Below, in pieces: positions 32,855 through 36,206 of a stretch of DNA of 36,206 nt. How positions within the stretch are numbered: the first letter of the stretch is position 1; every line of letters begins with the position of its first letter. Source of the stretch: Inquilinus limosus (GTDB lineage Bacteria; Pseudomonadota; Alphaproteobacteria; DSM-16000; Inquilinaceae); contig NZ_NHON01000012.1 in the NCBI RefSeq assembly GCF_002195995.1, positions 27,444 through 63,649 on the forward strand. Direction: 5' to 3'. The notes beneath the pieces are model-generated. The model saw only the letters and a program-made list of their open reading frames with translations. It was not told the origin of the DNA and did no database searches. The translations under genes and the position numbers were made by a program.

Positions 32855-34129
32855 TCACCCGCGCAAGACGCTTCGGCCGGCGAAGACGGCGCGGCCGCCC
32901 AGCGCCTCCTCGATCCTGAGGGCCGCATTCCACTTCGCCATCCGCTCCGACCGGGCAAAGGATCCGACCTTGAGCTGGCCGACACCCCAGCCGACCACGA
33001 GGTCGACGATGGTGGTGTCCTCGCTCTCGCCCGAGCGGGCGGAGACGATGCCGCCCAGGCCAGCCTCCCGCGCCGCGTCCCACGCCGCCTTGGCCTCGGT
33101 CAGCGTGCCGCGCTGGTTCGGCTTGATCAGCACGGTGGTGCAGGCCTGCGCCACCGCGGCGTCGCGCACCCGGGCGGCGTCGGTGACCAGGAAGTCGTCG
33201 CCCACCACCTGCACCCGGTCGCCGATCGCGGCGGTGATGGCGCGGAAGCCCGCGGCGTCGTCCTCCGCCACCGGGTCCTCGACCGAGACGATCGGCCAGC
33301 GCCGGGTCCAGCCGGCCACCAGCTCGACCATCTGCCCGGTGTCGAGGTCCCGCCCCTCGAAGCGATAGCGGCCGTGGCGGCCGAATTCCGACGCGGCGAC
33401 GTCCAACGCGATCGCCACCTCCTCGCCCGGCCGGCGGCCGGCGCGCTCGATGGCGCGGACCAGCATGTCCAGCGCTTCCGCCGCGTCGGCGAAGTCGGGC
33501 CAGAAGCCGCCCTCATCGGCGACGCCGTACAGCTTGCCGGCATCGGCCATCAGCGACCCGGCGGCGCGGTAGACCTCGGCGGTCCAGTCCAGCGCCTCGG
33601 CGAAGCTGCCGGCGCCGGGGCAGACCAGCATGAAATCCTGCAGGTCCAGCCGCCGTCCGGCATGGGCGCCGCCGCCGAAGATCTGGATCTCGGGCAGCGG
33701 CAGCAGGGTGGCCGCGTCGCCGCCCAGATGGCGCCACAGCGGCAGGCCGGCAGCGGAAGCGGTGGCATGGGCTGCGGCCATCGACACGGCCAGGGTGGCG
33801 TTGCCGCCCAGCCGCGACTTGTCGGGCGTGCCGTCGAGATCGATCAGCATCCGGTCCAGCCCGGCCTGGTCGGCGGCATCGAAGCCGATCAAGGCACGGG
33901 CGATGTCGCCGTTCACCGCGGCCACCGCACCCTGCACGTCATGGCCGCCGAAGGCCGCGCCGCCGTCGCGCCGGTCCAGCGCCTCGCCGGAGCCAGTGGA
34001 GGCCCCCGCCGGGGCGATGGCGCGGCCGGTGGCGCCACCGTCGAGCCGGATCTCGGCCTCGACCGTCGGCCGCCCCCGGCTGTCCCAGACTCTCCGGCCG
34101 CGGATTCCGGCGATGGTGGTGGAGGTCAC
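32855..34129 (-). CDS. Enolase-family paralog with changed active-site residues
   Basis: 424 residues, full enolase length, with the N-terminal cap and C-terminal barrel. Kept: H156 (GGGAHAG), E206 (DEGGF), metal ligands D243 (LDVAASEF), E284 (VEDP) and D311 (GDDF), catalytic K336 (IKPNQ) and K387 (GQLKVGS). Changed: D165 (QDFM) where enolases have the catalytic Glu of QEFM, and A364 (SARSGE) where enolases have His of SHRSGE. The PMMNIINGG stretch is replaced by PEIQIFGGG. These changes suggest it is not the housekeeping enolase. It starts at GTG 34129, overlapping the kinase gene by four bases. Confidence 0.88.
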   Translation of the reverse strand: MTSTTIAGIRGRRVWDSRGRPTVEAEIRLDGGATGRAIAPAGASTGSGEALDRRDGGAAFGGHDVQGAVAAVNGDIARALIGFDAADQAGLDRMLIDLDGTPDKSRLGGNATLAVSMAAAHATASAAGLPLWRHLGGDAATLLPLPEIQIFGGGAHAGRRLDLQDFMLVCPGAGSFAEALDWTAEVYRAAGSLMADAGKLYGVADEGGFWPDFADAAEALDMLVRAIERAGRRPGEEVAIALDVAASEFGRHGRYRFEGRDLDTGQMVELVAGWTRRWPIVSVEDPVAEDDAAGFRAITAAIGDRVQVVGDDFLVTDAARVRDAAVAQACTTVLIKPNQRGTLTEAKAAWDAAREAGLGGIVSARSGESEDTTIVDLVVGWGVGQLKVGSFARSERMAKWNAALRIEEALGGRAVFAGRSVLRG

Positions 34130-35124
34130 AGGTTCAGCTCCTCTGCCCAGGCCGTCCGAATGTCCGCCAAGCGAGACGGCGGGTCCAGCAGCAAGGCCCG
34201 GGCGACGCGGCGGACGCGGTCCTGCTGCGCCGTGTCGGTCAGGTACTCGGCCGGCGACTTGCCGTCGACCCGGGCCAGGAACAGGCCGGGCAGCAGCCGG
34301 GCGGCGCGGGATTCGAAGGCGTCGGCCGGTTCCCAGTCGACCCCGGCGCGATAGGAAGCGGCCAGAGCGTCGAAGCAGGCCAGGAAGTCCGAGGCCGAAC
34401 CCGGCCGCCACAGCCCCTTCAGCAGCAGGTGGTTCAGGCAGAAGGCCAGGTCGAAGGCCGGATCGCCCCACCAGGCGCATTCGGCGTCCAGGAACACCGG
34501 CCCCTGCGGCCCCACAAGAATGTTCTTCGGGCTGACATCGCCATGCACCAGCGCCCGCTTCGTCGTCCGCGTGGTCTCGACCAGCGTGTGCAGCGCCGGG
34601 GCGCAGTCAGGGTGGGCGATCGCGGTCGCCACCAGATAGGGCTCGAGGCGGATGTCGTAGAAGATCGCGTCGGTCGGGAAGTGGGCGGCCAAGGCCGGGT
34701 CCTTCGCCGTGGCGGCATGGATCGCTGCGAGGCGCCGCCCGACCTCGGCGGCGAAGGCCGGGTCGGCGCGGCCGTCCCGCAGCTCGGCCTTCCACACCGG
34801 ATGGTCCTCCGGCGCCAGATAGGCCATGGCCAGCGCCCCGGCCGCCTCGTCCTGGCCCAGCAGCCGCGGCACCGCCGCCGGCACGATGCCGGCCGCGATC
34901 CGCATCCAGCGCGCCTCGTACAGGTTGCGCGCCACCGGCGCCCGCCAGTCGGCCGTCACCCGCAGCTTCGCCAAAGCGCGCTTGACACAGATCGGGCCCG
35001 CGGCCAGGTCGACGCGGAAGATGTCGGAGGAGACGCCGCCGGTCAGCGCGGTGAATCGCGGCGTCTTGTCCGGTCCGGCCAGCCCCATCCGGCGCAGCGC
35101 CGCCAGCAAGTCGGCATCTGCCAT
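34126..35124 (-). CDS. Aminoglycoside-phosphotransferase-fold small-molecule kinase
   Basis: 332 residues of the APH/choline-kinase fold. LTGGVSSDIFRVD forms the nucleotide loop, with K48 (VKRA) and E70 following, the catalytic loop is HGDVSPKNIL (D196, N201), and the metal loop is LDAECAWWGDPAFDLAF (D213). All kinase residues are present, so it should be active on a small hydroxyl or amine compound. A resistance function is not implied: this group is common in alphaproteobacterial metabolic clusters. The ATG at 35124 is preferred. The TGA overlaps the enolase-paralog start (GTGA), so the two proteins are made together and probably work in sequence. Confidence 0.87.
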   Translation of the reverse strand: MADADLLAALRRMGLAGPDKTPRFTALTGGVSSDIFRVDLAAGPICVKRALAKLRVTADWRAPVARNLYEARWMRIAAGIVPAAVPRLLGQDEAAGALAMAYLAPEDHPVWKAELRDGRADPAFAAEVGRRLAAIHAATAKDPALAAHFPTDAIFYDIRLEPYLVATAIAHPDCAPALHTLVETTRTTKRALVHGDVSPKNILVGPQGPVFLDAECAWWGDPAFDLAFCLNHLLLKGLWRPGSASDFLACFDALAASYRAGVDWEPADAFESRAARLLPGLFLARVDGKSPAEYLTDTAQQDRVRRVARALLLDPPSRLADIRTAWAEELNL

Positions 35125-35151
35125 CGATTCAGCCTTGATCCGCCGGAGCCG

Positions 35152-35268
35152 CCCCCTCACCCGAAATCGCTGACGCGATTTCGACCTCTCCCCAAGGAGA
35201 GGTAACCCACCCCTCTCCTCGGGGAGAGGGAGGGGCCCGGCGCCGCAGGCGACGGGAGGGTGAGGGGG
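35152..35268. repeat. REP-like palindrome block between SDR and kinase genes
   Basis: The block is bounded by CCCCCTCACCC and GGGTGAGGGGG and contains nested inverted pairs: GAAATCGC-TGAC-GCGATTTC, ACCTCTCCCC with its partner, and CCTCTCCTC-GGGGAGAGGG. It occupies most of the 171-bp gap between the SDR stop and the kinase start. It resembles the other REP-like blocks in the window but has its own sequence, and a matching unit begins at the right edge (36170-36206). Confidence 0.7.
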
Positions 35269-35295
35269 ATGTCGGCCGCACCGCTGGGCGCGGGC

Positions 35296-36024
35296 TCAGT
35301 ACGTCGCCCGGCCGCCGGACAGGTCGAAGACGGCGCCGGTGGTGAAGCTGTTCTCGGCCGAGCACAGCCACGTGATCATCGACGCCGCCTCCTCGACCTT
35401 CAGGAAGCGGCCCCGGGGAATGCGCGACAGCATGTAGTCGATATGCTCCTGGCTGATCTGCTCCAGGATCCGGGTCTTGGCGGTGGCCGGGGTGACGCAG
35501 TTGACCGCGATGTCGTGGCCCGCCAGCTCCTTGCCCAGCGACTTGGTCAGGGCGATCACGCCCGACTTGGCGGCGGAATAGGCGCTGGCATTGGGGTTGC
35601 CCTCCTTGCCGGCGATCGAGGACACGTTGACGATGCGGCCATAGCCGCGCGCGATCATGCCCGGCACCACCGCCCGGCAGCAGTAATAGACGGCGTTCAA
35701 ATCCAGCTCGATCACCTGGCGCCAAGTGTCGAGCGGATAGTCCCAGGTCTTCACCGAGGGCCCGGCGATGCCGGCATTGTTGATCAGGATGTCGATCTGC
35801 CCCTGGGCCTCGACCGCCGCGGCCACGGCGGCGGCGTCGGTGACGTCGATGGCGACGCCGGTGGCGCCGATCGCCTTCGCCGTCGCCTCGACCAGGGCCT
35901 GGTCGCGGTCCCACAGCACCACCCGGGCGCCGGAGGCGATGAAGCGCTCGGCCACGGCGCGGCCGATGCCCTGCGCCCCGCCGGTGACCACGGCCAGCTT
36001 GCCGTCGAGATCGATCCTGTTCAT
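35296..36024 (-). CDS. SDR-family dehydrogenase (sugar-acid type, FabG-like)
   Basis: 242 residues, a classical SDR. The cofactor loop is VVTGGAQGIGRAVAERF, D40 after the second strand (VVLWDRD) favours NAD(H), NNAG is at 82-85, and the catalytic residues are S136, Y149 and K153 (YSAAK). The stretch SSIAGKEGNPNASAYSAAKS is typical of dehydrogenases of 2-keto-3-deoxy sugar acids and related compounds rather than FabG of fatty-acid synthesis. The ATG at 36024 is chosen. Upstream to the window edge (36025-36206) no gene is visible, only a possible promoter and a partial repeat. Confidence 0.92.
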   Translation of the reverse strand: MNRIDLDGKLAVVTGGAQGIGRAVAERFIASGARVVLWDRDQALVEATAKAIGATGVAIDVTDAAAVAAAVEAQGQIDILINNAGIAGPSVKTWDYPLDTWRQVIELDLNAVYYCCRAVVPGMIARGYGRIVNVSSIAGKEGNPNASAYSAAKSGVIALTKSLGKELAGHDIAVNCVTPATAKTRILEQISQEHIDYMLSRIPRGRFLKVEEAASMITWLCSAENSFTTGAVFDLSGGRATY

Positions 36025-36169
36025 CCCCGTTTCCCCGTGTTCCGGCCCGCCTGAGGCGGTGTCTTGGCTGTCATCATGCCGATATGCCCGACTTTATCCG
36101 GGCTCGGGTGGATGTCGCCAGCTTCTGAGTGGCTGGGTCAAGCCTCCGGGTGTGAATTTACCCGATGGG

Positions 36170-36206
36170 GTGGCCCACCCCCTCACCCTCCCGCCGCCAA
36201 CGCGGC
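36170..36206. repeat. Edge-truncated REP-like repeat
   Basis: CCCCCTCACCCTCCCG at the right edge is the reverse complement of the end of the 35152-35268 block (CGGGAGGGTGAGGGGG). It is cut by the window limit, so its full size and whether it forms a pair flanking the SDR gene cannot be seen. Confidence 0.6.

Noticed and set aside
34126-35124. Aminoglycoside resistance gene
   Set aside because: The kinase motif is shared by many metabolic kinases, and coupling to an enolase paralog points to metabolism rather than resistance.

Overview
The window is a GC-rich (roughly 70% by eye), gene-dense piece of a chromosome. It looks like an alphaproteobacterium, most likely from the Rhodospirillales (Azospirillum/Inquilinus-like); this is an inference. 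Supporting points are the ChvE/GguA/GguB-type sugar ABC transporter, the MurJ-TrpS pairing, the TIGR02186/TauE-SafE pair, the CysNC fusion with an Fe-S type CysH, and intergenic REP-like palindromes. I see no rRNA, tRNA, CRISPR array, transposase or phage gene.

Layout. (1) 1-1252: the 3' end of an EamA permease and a convergent LysR regulator. (2) 1448-5196, minus strand: a TauE/SafE exporter, a TIGR02186 membrane protein, a universal stress protein, CorA and an orphan VapB-type antitoxin. (3) 5447-9751: an RND efflux adaptor and pump behind a palindrome-rich promoter, followed by a convergent GNAT. (4) 10225-13466: a regulatory patchwork. It holds an AT-rich island with two dyads in front of a solitary acyl/peptidyl-carrier protein, a DUF2000 gene divergent from an Lrp/AsnC regulator, and an XRE-cupin regulator divergent from a PAT-type acetyltransferase plus a YdcZ-like transporter, with a perfect 24-bp operator between them. 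(5) 13477-19326: assimilatory sulfate reduction, with siroheme synthase N-domain and cysI on the minus strand, and cysH-cysD-cysNC on the plus strand. (6) 19597-22456: murJ-trpS-TfoX C-terminal domain gene. (7) 23106-27060: a chvE-gguA-gguB sugar transporter with a strong hairpin after chvE and a Rho-independent terminator after gguB. (8) 27196-29695: a two-TM protein of unknown function, then thiE-thiD behind a TPP riboswitch. (9) 29937-36024, minus strand: a sugar-acid type SDR, an aminoglycoside-phosphotransferase-fold kinase translationally coupled to an enolase paralog with altered active-site residues, rmuC, and an aldehyde dehydrogenase.

How the genes fit together. The cys block covers sulfate activation (CysD/CysNC), APS reduction (CysH), sulfite reduction (CysI) and part of siroheme synthesis. 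The ChvE transporter imports sugars. The SDR, kinase, enolase paralog and perhaps the aldehyde dehydrogenase could form a sugar-acid pathway. The kinase-enolase paralog pair is the best candidate here for an undescribed activity, because two conserved active-site positions of enolase are changed while the metal ligands and catalytic lysines are kept.
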